From JAQGMJ01 sp036271855 (GTDB lineage: Bacteria > Pseudomonadota > Gammaproteobacteria > Burkholderiales > JAEUOS01), in NCBI GenBank assembly GCA_036271855.1, contig DATAZV010000324.1:1-50974 (forward strand): a stretch of 50,974 bases of DNA, given 5' to 3'. Positions 31,165-38,235 of the stretch are shown piece by piece (position 1 is the first letter of the stretch; every line of letters starts with the position of its first letter). A model generated the notes under the pieces. The model saw only the letters and a program-made list of their open reading frames with translations, was not told where the DNA came from and made no database searches. A program made the translations under genes and the position numbers.

Positions 31165-31734
31165 GTGCCTGCCTTGAACAAGGTCCGCATCATCGGCGGG
31201 GAGTGGCGCAGCCGCCTGGTCACCTTTCCCGACGTGCCGGGCTTGCGGCCCACCGCCGACCGGGTGCGCGGCACCCTGTTCAACTGGCTCGGGCAGGACC
31301 TGACGGGCAAGACCTGCCTGGACTTGTTCGCCGGCAGCGGCGTGCTGGGCTTCGAGGCGCTCTCACGCAACGCCCGGCACGTGACCATGGTCGAGCGCGA
31401 CGCCCGCGCCCGTGCCGGCCTCTCGGCATCGGCCCAAACCCTGCAAGCCGGCGCCCGCCTCGATATTCTGGGCGCCGATGCGTTACAATTTTTGCTGCAA
31501 TGCAACCAGCGCGATAAATCCAACAATCAGCGCTTTGACGTGGTGTTTTGCGACCCCCCCTTCAAACAGGACTGGTTTCCGAAGCTGTGGCAGCCCCTGG
31601 CCGGTGTGCTGGCCGAAGGCGGCGTGGTTTACGCCGAAAGCGAAGCCGCCCTGGCGCCGCCGCCGCCCTGGCAGCTGCGCAAGAGCGGCCGGGCAGGGGC
31701 GGTGCATTACCACTTGATTGACGCGGGTTTGTAG
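31165..31734 (+). CDS. rsmD: 16S rRNA (guanine(966)-N2)-methyltransferase
   Basis: SAM-dependent enzyme that methylates G966 of 16S rRNA. The 189-residue protein shows NKVRIIGGEWRSRLVTFPDVPGLRPTADRVRGTLFNWL, motif I as CLDLFAGSGVLGFEALSR, MVERDARA, and the catalytic FDVVFCDPPFKQ. The start is uncertain: GTG at 31165 and TTG at 31174 are both in frame, and neither has a strong ribosome site; the ATG-like frame further up overlaps the M16 gene. It is followed by coaD, a conserved neighbour in Betaproteobacteria. Confidence 0.94.
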   Translation: MPALNKVRIIGGEWRSRLVTFPDVPGLRPTADRVRGTLFNWLGQDLTGKTCLDLFAGSGVLGFEALSRNARHVTMVERDARARAGLSASAQTLQAGARLDILGADALQFLLQCNQRDKSNNQRFDVVFCDPPFKQDWFPKLWQPLAGVLAEGGVVYAESEAALAPPPPWQLRKSGRAGAVHYHLIDAGL

Positions 31735-31747
31735 CGGTTAAACTCCG

Positions 31748-31788
31748 TGGGACCAGCCCGGGCTTTAAGAAGCCGGGGAGCGCTCCCA
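31748..31788 (+). promoter_or_regulatory. Structured leader before coaD
   Basis: TGGGA (31748-31752) can pair with TCCCA (31784-31788), enclosing an imperfect hairpin in which CCCGGGCTT faces AAGCCGGGG around TAAG. It lies between the rsmD stop and coaD, with no T-run. It could be an mRNA-stability hairpin or a weak terminator. Evidence is pairing only. Confidence 0.3.
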
Positions 31789-31828
31789 TGTAACAGGTCT
31801 GGCGCCAGGCGCCGGCAGAGAGAAAACG

Positions 31829-32326
31829 ATGGCATTGGTCAAGGCGATTTACCCCGGCACGTTCGACCCCCTCACGCGGGGTCATGAAGACCTGTTCCGC
31901 CGCGCCTCGGTGCTTTACGAAGAGGTGATCGTCGCGGTGGCCGACAGCCGCAGCAAGCGTCCCCTGTTCACCCTGGACGAGCGCCTGCAGATCGCGCGCG
32001 AAGCCCTGGCGCCTTACCCCAACGTCAAGGTCGAGCAGTTCCGCGGCCTGCTGGTGCACTTCGTCAAGGACCACGGCGCCAAGGTGATCCTGCGCGGCCT
32101 GCGCGCGGTCTCCGACTTCGAATACGAATTCCAGCTCGCCGGCATGAACCGCCAGCTGATGCCCGAAGTCGAAACCGTGTTCATGACCCCCTCGGAAAAC
32201 TACCAGTTCGTCTCCGCCACCCTGGTGCGCGAAATCGCCAGCCTTGGCGGCGACGTCAGCAAGTTCGTCTCCCCCTCGGTGAAGCGCTGGCTCGACGAAA
32301 AGCTGGCCAAGGCGCCGAAGGAATAA
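31829..32326 (+). CDS. coaD: Phosphopantetheine adenylyltransferase
   Basis: Adds AMP from ATP to 4'-phosphopantetheine, the fourth step of coenzyme A synthesis. The 165-residue protein carries the nucleotidyltransferase motif YPGTFDPLTRGHEDL (T/HxGH type), FRGLLVHFVKDHGAKVILRGLRAVSDFEYEFQLAGMNRQL, and the second motif YQFVSATLVREIASLGGDVSKFV. The ATG is preceded by GAGAGAAAA. No anomaly. Confidence 0.98.
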   Translation: MALVKAIYPGTFDPLTRGHEDLFRRASVLYEEVIVAVADSRSKRPLFTLDERLQIAREALAPYPNVKVEQFRGLLVHFVKDHGAKVILRGLRAVSDFEYEFQLAGMNRQLMPEVETVFMTPSENYQFVSATLVREIASLGGDVSKFVSPSVKRWLDEKLAKAPKE

Positions 32327-32355
32327 GGGGCAACAAATGAGCGAGAGGCGGTAGC

Positions 32356-32610
32356 GTGGCCCTCATCATCACGGACGAATGCATCAACTGCGACGTCTGC
32401 GAACCCGAATGCCCGAACGACGCCATCTCCATGGGCGAGGAGATCTACGTCATCGACCCGCACAAATGCACCCAGTGCGTCGGCCACTACGACGAGCCGC
32501 AATGCCAGCAGGTGTGCCCGGTGGATTGCATCCCCCTCAATCCCGCGTTCGCCGAAACCCACGAACAACTCTACGAGAAGTACCTGAAGCTCACAGGCAA
32601 AACCGCATAA
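32356..32610 (+). CDS. YfhL-type 2[4Fe-4S] ferredoxin
   Basis: An 84-residue electron carrier with two cluster motifs: CINCDVCEPECP (residues 9-20) and CTQCVGHYDEPQCQQVCPVDC (residues 38-58), where the insertion between the second and third Cys is typical of the YfhL/Alvin ferredoxin group. The start is a GTG after GAGAGG. It follows coaD by 29 nt, a conserved pairing in this class. Redox partners are unknown. Confidence 0.95.
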   Translation: MALIITDECINCDVCEPECPNDAISMGEEIYVIDPHKCTQCVGHYDEPQCQQVCPVDCIPLNPAFAETHEQLYEKYLKLTGKTA

Positions 32611-32642
32611 GCCGCGAGCTAAAAAAATCACGAGCCGCAAAT

Positions 32643-32673
32643 AAAAAATGGCGCCAAAGGCGCCCATTTTTCT
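32643..32673. terminator. Bidirectional terminator between ferredoxin and dynamin genes
   Basis: A-run, TGGCGCC, loop AAA, GGCGCCCA, T-run. The stem has one bulged C but gives a strong GC helix flanked by A's and T's, so it suits both the ferredoxin gene (+) and the repeat that follows the dynamin gene (-). Confidence 0.85.
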
Positions 32674-32760
32674 CGTAGCTTTTACCTCAAGAAAATCGTC
32701 TGGCTCCGCCAGCGATTTTTGAGCAATCACCACGCAAAAGTAGGTTTGTACTTTTGCGTG
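32665..32760 (-). repeat. Structured 3'-end repeat, copy 3 (after dynamin gene)
   Basis: Read on the minus strand from 32760. Hairpin I: CACGCAAAAGTA, loop CAAACC, TACTTTTGCGTG, a perfect 12-bp stem. Hairpin II (32724-32686): CTCAA and AAATCG arms around CTGGC-GGA-GCCAG with a bulged A, closing with CGATTTT and TTGAG. The tail GTAAAAGCTACGAGAAAAA then enters the terminator at 32673-32643. It begins 1 nt after the stop codon of the dynamin-like gene. Confidence 0.8.
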
Positions 32761-32761
32761 C

Positions 32762-34738
32762 CTACAAAGTGAGATCGAATCCCTGCTCGCTGTCCACCGA
32801 GTTGATCATCTCCTGCGCCAGCATGGCGTCGAGCTCCTCGCGCAGATGGTCCAGCGCGATCACCTGGGTGGTCAGGTCTTTCTCGGTGTCGTGCAGTTCC
32901 TGCACCCGGTCTTCCAGGGTGTCGGTAGCGTCGTGGATGCGCTTGATCGAGTCCAGGCGGCGGCGCAATTGCTGCTGGCGCTCCTTGATCTGCGACTCCA
33001 GCGGGTTCATCACCGCCTTCAGCCAGGCTTCGGCGTCGCGGTTGGCGACTTCGAAGGCGCTCTGGATGCGCGAGGCGACGACGCCGAAAAAGCGCGTCGC
33101 GATGCCGCGCTTGTATTCGGTGATCATGCTCATGGCGCCGAAACGCTTGGTGAAGCTTTCCTCGACGCGGTCGACTTCCTTCAGGTAGCGCAGCATGGAG
33201 AACTGCGCCGGCGCCGCCAGGCGCAGGCCGAACTCGCCGCCGAACTTCTTGTACATCGCCTGCATCATGGTGGTGATTTCAGCCACCACCGTGTTGGTCT
33301 GCTCGAACAGCTCGCGGTTGTCCTTGAAAAAACGCCGCATCGCTTCCAGCACGCCCGCGGAAAAGGCGGCGCCGTCGATCGCCCCGTGGGTCGCCTTGAC
33401 CTCGTCGCGGTAGGCTTCCATCCCGAGGTGGCGGAACAGGGTGTTGGTGCTGCGCGCCAGCACGCTGCGGGTGGCGGCGAACTGCAGCAGGCTTTTCTCG
33501 AACGTCTCTTTCTCGGTGCGCACGCGTTGCAGCATGTGCTGCATCACGTCCTCGTTCTTGCCCTGCAGGTCTTCCAGTTCGCGCAACTGGTCCTTGACGT
33601 TGTTCATGCGCGAGGCCAGCAGCGACTGGCTGGAGGCGACCACGTCGCGCATTTCGCCGGCGACGAAGTCGCGCACGATGTCCTGCTTGGCGGGAATCAA
33701 TTCCTCCGACAGCGCCGCTTCCAGGCGCGGCAGGCGGCTCTTGGCCAGCAGCTTGGGGTCGCTGTGCACCTTCGCCACCAGGCCTTTTTGCGCCGAGATG
33801 GGAAACACGTTTTTCACGTCCAGCGCCAGCATCGAGGCGACCTGGCCGGCCTGCTTGTCGATCTCGGCGTCGATCTCCACCTGGGTCTTCAGCTCGTCCC
33901 ACAGGCCGTCGATCTTGTTGAGCACCACCATGCGCGCGCGCTTGGTCGCTTCACCGCCGCCGATGTGCTCGCGCCACACCTGGATGTCCGACTTGGTCAC
34001 GCCGGTGTCGGCCGCCAGCACGAACAGCACGGCGTGCGCGGAGGGAATCAGGTTCAACGTCAGTTCCGGCTCGGAGCCGATCGCGTTCAAGCCCGGGGTG
34101 TCGAGGATCACCAGGCCCTGCGCCAGGAGCGGGTGCGGAAAGTTGATCACCGCATGGCGCCAGCTGGGGATTTCCAGCAGGCCGTCCGGGCCGACCGAGC
34201 TTTGCTGGTCCGGGTCCTTTTCGTCGAACAGCGCCAGTTCCTTGGCCGTTTCCACCGACACGCGCTTGACCTGGCTGACGTGCTTGAAGGCGGCCAGCAT
34301 GGCGTCGCCCGAGCTGGTGTCCAGCGGATGGGTGACCCATTCTTCGGGGTACTGCTTATATTCGGAAACACTGGCGGTCTTGGCGCGGGTCTCGATCGGC
34401 AGCAGGCGCAGCTCCGGGCTCTCGCCCTCGGTGTACATCAGCTCGGTCGGGCACATGGTGGTGCGCCCGGCGGAGGAAGGCAGGATGCGCCGGCCGTAGT
34501 CGGCGAAAAAGATGGCGTTGATCAGCTCCGACTTGCCGCGCGAAAATTCGGCGACAAAGGCGATCGACAGCTTGTCTTCAGCCAGGCGCTCGAGCACGCG
34601 GTTGATCCGTGAAGCCGAGGCGGTATCGATCAGCCCGGCCTCGCTGATCCAGTCGCGATAGCGCGTCACGGCCTGGCCGACAGCGAACCGCCACGAGCTG
34701 TATAGCTGGAACCTTTCGACCAGATTGACGCTGTTCAC
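32762..34738 (-). CDS. Dynamin-family GTPase
   Basis: A 658-residue bacterial dynamin-like protein. The G domain shows IAFVAEFSRGKSELINAIFF (P-loop; the first Gly is Ala, as in many bacterial members), RTTMCPTELMY (switch I Thr), LVILDTPGLNA (DxPG) and VVLNKIDGLWDE (NKxD). After about residue 340 the protein is helical and charged, with long coiled-coil-like stretches (SRMNNVKDQLRELEDLQGKNEDVMQ; ESQIKERQQQLRRRLDSIKRIHDATDTLEDRVQELHDTEKDL). A clear transmembrane helix is not seen. The family remodels or guards membranes. It is a single gene rather than the tandem pair common elsewhere, and is followed at once by copy 3 of the structured repeat. Confidence 0.9.
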   Translation of the reverse strand: MNSVNLVERFQLYSSWRFAVGQAVTRYRDWISEAGLIDTASASRINRVLERLAEDKLSIAFVAEFSRGKSELINAIFFADYGRRILPSSAGRTTMCPTELMYTEGESPELRLLPIETRAKTASVSEYKQYPEEWVTHPLDTSSGDAMLAAFKHVSQVKRVSVETAKELALFDEKDPDQQSSVGPDGLLEIPSWRHAVINFPHPLLAQGLVILDTPGLNAIGSEPELTLNLIPSAHAVLFVLAADTGVTKSDIQVWREHIGGGEATKRARMVVLNKIDGLWDELKTQVEIDAEIDKQAGQVASMLALDVKNVFPISAQKGLVAKVHSDPKLLAKSRLPRLEAALSEELIPAKQDIVRDFVAGEMRDVVASSQSLLASRMNNVKDQLRELEDLQGKNEDVMQHMLQRVRTEKETFEKSLLQFAATRSVLARSTNTLFRHLGMEAYRDEVKATHGAIDGAAFSAGVLEAMRRFFKDNRELFEQTNTVVAEITTMMQAMYKKFGGEFGLRLAAPAQFSMLRYLKEVDRVEESFTKRFGAMSMITEYKRGIATRFFGVVASRIQSAFEVANRDAEAWLKAVMNPLESQIKERQQQLRRRLDSIKRIHDATDTLEDRVQELHDTEKDLTTQVIALDHLREELDAMLAQEMINSVDSEQGFDLTL

Positions 34739-35595
34739 CGCTCCCCCGAACCCTCACCGTGCCACGCGCCTTGAGCGCAGGCCCGACTCCCACTACTTTC
34801 AAGCGCCGCCGCATGCCGGATGCGGCCGACGCCTCCCGATTTGTACCGAACTGCCGTTCTGACGCTGCGACATGGGTATGTCACATTATCGCATGGACAG
34901 ACCGCTTGTCTGGCTGGCCGGCGCGAACCTCCCGGCGCAGGCGAGAAAGCCATATTAACGACTTGATTTGCCACGCGATTTCCATGCTTCGTCGCGCCAG
35001 ACCGGCTAGTGTATACATGATTCGGCCGGATGGGTAAGCATCGTGGTTTGACGCCCGACCCCGGTGTTGGTGAAATGCAACTATTGCGGCTGATCTGGTC
35101 CCGCGTCCTTGCCGGTCCCGCCGCTGATGCACGCATCTCATGCACCGGCCCGCGTCTACCCGTGCCCGGTCCAAGAACTTGCGCCGATGGCGGGCCGTGA
35201 CTATCGCGTACGAGTAACCCTGTGAGGCGGATTCAGCGTCCGGGTTGTCATATTTCCTCGAGTGGTTGTAACGCAAGTTGTCACTTATGCGCGCAGTTTG
35301 CCACTTGGCCGAACGCCAGCGCGCGTCGCGATTTGCCGCGCATGGCCCTGGCGGCGGCCGCTGTCGCTTGATTCCACTCGGATAAAGCCTTTTTTCGGGA
35401 TTGTCGGCATTTCGACGGCCCTGGCGGCATATTTGCTGCTACTGCAATCAACAACCGGGAATGCGGTGGCCCAGTGGAACTAATGGCTCACCAAATCTCC
35501 AGTAAAAATACTATTACCCTCAGCAGGTTGATAAAATCGTTTCCCTCTTCCGCCAGTGCGGATGCAGCGAACCAGTCGAGCCCAAGCTTCACCGA
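34739..35595. other. Long non-coding region between divergent genes
   Basis: Nearly 860 nt, the longest gap in the window, with visibly lower GC than its surroundings. On the minus strand TGCGATAAT (34893-34885) is a possible extended -10 for the dynamin gene. On the plus strand an extended -10 precedes the 35596 gene (separate entry). One frame at 35262-35483 (GTG start, 73 codons) ends in a hydrophobic stretch GIVGISTALAAYLLLLQ but has no ribosome site or codon pattern to support it. No tRNA, repeat or known RNA was recognised. Confidence 0.5.
35529..35537 (+). promoter_or_regulatory. Candidate extended -10 promoter of the 35596 gene
   Basis: TGATAAAAT matches the extended -10 form TGnTAtAAT with one mismatch. 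No clear -35 is present. Transcription from about 35544 would give a leader of about 50 nt. Confidence 0.4.
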
Positions 35596-36168
35596 ATGCC
35601 ATCAGTAGATCAACTCAAGCACCGGCTGGAAGAATTGCTTTCCAAGGTCGGGTTGGATAGTTCGAGCCGCGAGCGCAAGCAGGTGGCGCGGGCCGGCTCG
35701 CCCACCGAATTGCGCCTGCTCAGCACCAATCTGCGCGACCTGCTGGGCAAGCGTTTCGGCGACCGCTGGAACGGCGAGCTCGACGCGATTTTCGGCAAGA
35801 CCACGGTGATGGAAGACCCTCCCAGCATGCCGGTCTCGCAGCCGCCTTCCGACACCTCGGACATGAGCGGCCCGCAAACCCGCTTCGGCACCCAGGAAAC
35901 CTATACCGCACTGAAGCAGCAGTCGCCGGGCGAGCGCATCGGCTCCCTGCGCGCTTACCTGAGCCACGCCGCGCGCGAGCTGCTGGCCGACAAAAGCGCG
36001 CCGATGGAACAAAAGATCGCCTCTGCCCGCAGCATCAACGAGTTGCGCGGCATCGCCCGTGCGATGGCCGAGATCGCCCGCCTGTCGCACAGCGAAGTCA
36101 CGGTGGACCGTTTCACCCACAAGGTGCAGGCGCTGTTCGCCGTCGCCGAGGAACACTCCAGCCATTAG
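35596..36168 (+). CDS. Uncharacterised soluble protein
   Basis: I do not recognise this 190-residue protein. The N-terminal third is charged and helical (LKHRLEELLSKVGLDSSSRERKQVARAGSPTELRLLSTNLRDLLGKRFGDRW). The middle (about residues 72-100) is Pro/Ser/Thr-rich and looks disordered. The C-terminal part is helical again (GERIGSLRAYLSHAARELLADKSAPMEQKIASARSINELRGIARAMAEIARLSHSEVTVDRFTHKVQALFAVAEEHSSH). No signal peptide or membrane helix. Codon use fits the genome. It is 63 nt before the DUF1415 gene. Confidence 0.72.
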   Translation: MPSVDQLKHRLEELLSKVGLDSSSRERKQVARAGSPTELRLLSTNLRDLLGKRFGDRWNGELDAIFGKTTVMEDPPSMPVSQPPSDTSDMSGPQTRFGTQETYTALKQQSPGERIGSLRAYLSHAARELLADKSAPMEQKIASARSINELRGIARAMAEIARLSHSEVTVDRFTHKVQALFAVAEEHSSH

Positions 36169-36231
36169 CCTTCCGGCAGCGTCCCCATGGAATGCGGGAC
36201 AATGGCGCCTGCGATGAATAACGGAGTGGCG

Positions 36232-36798
36232 ATGCAAAGCGAAGACCCCAGCGACGAAGCAGCCGTCGCGGCGACCCGTGCCTGGGTGGAAAAAGCAGTG
36301 GTCGGCCTGAACCTCTGCCCGTTCGCCCGCGCCGTATTTCTTGACGAGCGCATCCGCTACAGCGTCAGCGCCGCGAGCGACGCCGATGCGCTGGTGGCCG
36401 ACCTGGCGCGCGAGATCAACACCCTGATGGAAGCCGACCCCGCGCAATCCGAGACCACCCTGCTGATCCACCCTCGGGTGATGGGCGACTTTCTCGACTA
36501 CAACGATTTTCTCGACATTGCCGACGCCACCATCGAGGCGCTGGGCTATACCGGCGAGCTGCAGGTGGCGAGCTTCCACCCGCAATACCAGTTCGCCGGC
36601 ACCGCACCGGAAGACATCGAAAACTACAGCAACCGCTCGCCCTATCCCACGCTGCACCTGCTGCGCGAGGAAAGCATCGAGCGCGCGGTGGAGGCGATGC
36701 CCGACACCGACGCCATCTACGAAAACAACATCGAGACCCTGAAGCGCCTGGGCCCGGCGGGCTGGCGCGCGCTCTGGGGCAACGGCTCGCACAAGTAG
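36232..36798 (+). CDS. DUF1415 domain protein
   Basis: A 188-residue protein matching DUF1415: AVAATRAWVEKAVVGLNLCPFARAVF near the N-terminus with a conserved Cys, ETTLLIHPRVMGDFLDYNDFLDIADATIEALGYTGELQVASFHPQYQFAGT, NYSNRSPYPTLHLLREESIERAVE, and a C-terminal NIETLKRLGPAGWRALW. The conserved Cys and His suggest an enzyme or metal protein, but no function is established. The ATG at 36232 has GGAG 5 nt upstream; earlier in-frame starts at 36187 and 36214 lack this. Confidence 0.9.
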   Translation: MQSEDPSDEAAVAATRAWVEKAVVGLNLCPFARAVFLDERIRYSVSAASDADALVADLAREINTLMEADPAQSETTLLIHPRVMGDFLDYNDFLDIADATIEALGYTGELQVASFHPQYQFAGTAPEDIENYSNRSPYPTLHLLREESIERAVEAMPDTDAIYENNIETLKRLGPAGWRALWGNGSHK

Positions 36799-36845
36799 CA
36801 AAAAGAAGTACGACACATCAACCAAAAACGCAACACGGAGACGCA

Positions 36846-37469
36846 ATGCTGAAAATCTGGGGCCGGGTCAATTCGATCAACGTGCAAAAGGTCATGTGGC
36901 TGCTGGCCGAGCTGAAGCTGCCTTTCGAGCGCACCGACGCCGGCCTGCACTTCGGCGCGGTCAACGAAGACTGGTACCGCGCGATGAACCCGAACGGCCG
37001 CGTGCCGACCATCGACGACGACGGCTTCATCCTCTGGGAATCGAACGCTGTGGTGCGCTACCTTGCCGCCAAACACAGCGCCGGCGCGTTTCACCCGGCC
37101 GATGCGCGCACGCGCGCCGATGCCGACCGCTGGATGGACTGGTGCACCACCACCATCGCCCCGGTGATGACCCCGCTGTTCTGGGGTCTGATCCGCACCC
37201 CGGCGGAAAAGCGCGATTCCGCAGCGCTCGAAGGCTACCGCAAGGAAATGGACAAGCTGGCCGGCGTGCTCGACGCGCTACTGGCAGACGGCCGCCCCTA
37301 CCTCTGCGGCGACACGCTCACCATGGGCGACATTCCGCTCGGCTGCTTCACCTATCGCTGGTATGGCATGCCGATAGAGCGCGCCGAGCTGCCGCACCTG
37401 CGCGCCTGGTACGAGCGCCTGGCCGCGCGCCCGGCATTTCGCCAGCACGTGATGCTGCCGCTGACCTGA
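36846..37469 (+). CDS. Glutathione S-transferase
   Basis: A 207-residue cytoplasmic GST. The N-terminal thioredoxin-like domain shows LKIWGRVNSINVQKVMWLLAEL (Ser/Asn catalytic region), the cis-Pro segment NGRVPTIDDDG and the glutathione-binding WESNAVVRYLA. The helical domain has GDTLTMGDIPLGCFTYRW (N-capping box TxxD) and ends in HLRAWYERLAARPAFRQHV. GGAG lies before the ATG. Substrate class is not predictable. Confidence 0.95.
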   Translation: MLKIWGRVNSINVQKVMWLLAELKLPFERTDAGLHFGAVNEDWYRAMNPNGRVPTIDDDGFILWESNAVVRYLAAKHSAGAFHPADARTRADADRWMDWCTTTIAPVMTPLFWGLIRTPAEKRDSAALEGYRKEMDKLAGVLDALLADGRPYLCGDTLTMGDIPLGCFTYRWYGMPIERAELPHLRAWYERLAARPAFRQHVMLPLT

Positions 37470-37554
37470 AGCCGCCTCCGGCGTGCGCGGCGCATCGGTC
37501 AGCGCAGGCATTGCATCGGGCCAGGCGTAGAATGCCCTCCTGAGCCCATCATGA

Positions 37555-37580
37555 GGTCCTCGTTAAGGAAAATGAGGACC
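37555..37580 (+). promoter_or_regulatory. Hairpin in the leader of the PPOX gene
   Basis: GGTCCTC (37555-37561) pairs with GAGGACC (37574-37580), extended inward by a G-T and two T-A pairs around a purine loop AAGGAA. It ends just before the AGGAAAA ribosome site of the next gene. It could affect translation; no further support. Confidence 0.35.
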
Positions 37581-37593
37581 CGAGGAAAAAGCC

Positions 37594-38235
37594 GTGAGCA
37601 CCCCAAGCGCAGCCTTGCGCGACGAGTTCATCGTCAATAACCTGGAGCAACTCCAGGCCTTGTACGGCGAGGCGAAGGGAGCCTCGATCGCCAAGGAAAC
37701 GCCGGTCATCACCGCGCACTACCGCCAGTTCATCGAAGCCGCGCCGTTTTTCGCCCTTGCCACTTATGGCCCCGAAGGCATGGACTGCTCGCCGCGCGGC
37801 GACGCCCCGGGCTTCGTGCGGGTGGTCGATGAAAAGACCCTGATGATTCCGGACAGGCGCGGCAACAACCGTATCGACAGCCTGCGCAACCTGATGCATG
37901 ACCCGCGCGTCGCCCTGCTGTTCCTGATTCCCGGCCTGGGCGAAACCTTTCGCGTCAACGGCCGGGCCAAAGTGTCGGTCGATCCCGAACTGCTGGCTTC
38001 CTTCGCCCACGAGGGAAAGGTGCCGAAATGCGTGCTGGTGGTCGCGGTCGAGACGGTCTACTTCCAGTGCTCGCGCGCCATCCTGCGTTCGCGCCTGTGG
38101 GACCCCGCGGTGCAAGCCGAGCGCAAGCGTTTTCCAAGCAACGGCCAGATTCTCTCCGACCTGACGCAGCAGCGCTTCGACGGCGCAACATACGACCGCG
38201 AGCTGCCCCTGCGCATCGCCGGCGAGCTGTACTAA
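37594..38235 (+). CDS. PPOX-class FMN-binding flavoprotein
   Basis: A 213-residue pyridoxamine-5'-phosphate-oxidase-like protein. Seen: ITAHYRQFIEAAPFFALATYGPEGMDCSPRGDAPGFVRVVDEKTLMIPDRRGNNRIDSLRNLMHDPRVALLFLIPGLGETFRVNGRAKVS and a C-terminal CSRAILRSRLWDP. This matches the MSMEG_1061-type subfamily, which binds FMN and is not a true PdxH. The start is a GTG with AGGAAAA a few nt upstream. Its stop overlaps that of the convergent ndh gene. Confidence 0.9.
   Translation: MSTPSAALRDEFIVNNLEQLQALYGEAKGASIAKETPVITAHYRQFIEAAPFFALATYGPEGMDCSPRGDAPGFVRVVDEKTLMIPDRRGNNRIDSLRNLMHDPRVALLFLIPGLGETFRVNGRAKVSVDPELLASFAHEGKVPKCVLVVAVETVYFQCSRAILRSRLWDPAVQAERKRFPSNGQILSDLTQQRFDGATYDRELPLRIAGELY

Noticed and set aside
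29883..31526. Minus-strand frame of 547 codons opposite the second M16 gene and rsmD
   Set aside because: Low-complexity antisense translation with no recognisable domain.
34739..35261. tRNA or other known RNA gene in the long gap
   Set aside because: No cloverleaf, no T-loop GTTCRA-type segment with matching acceptor stem was found.
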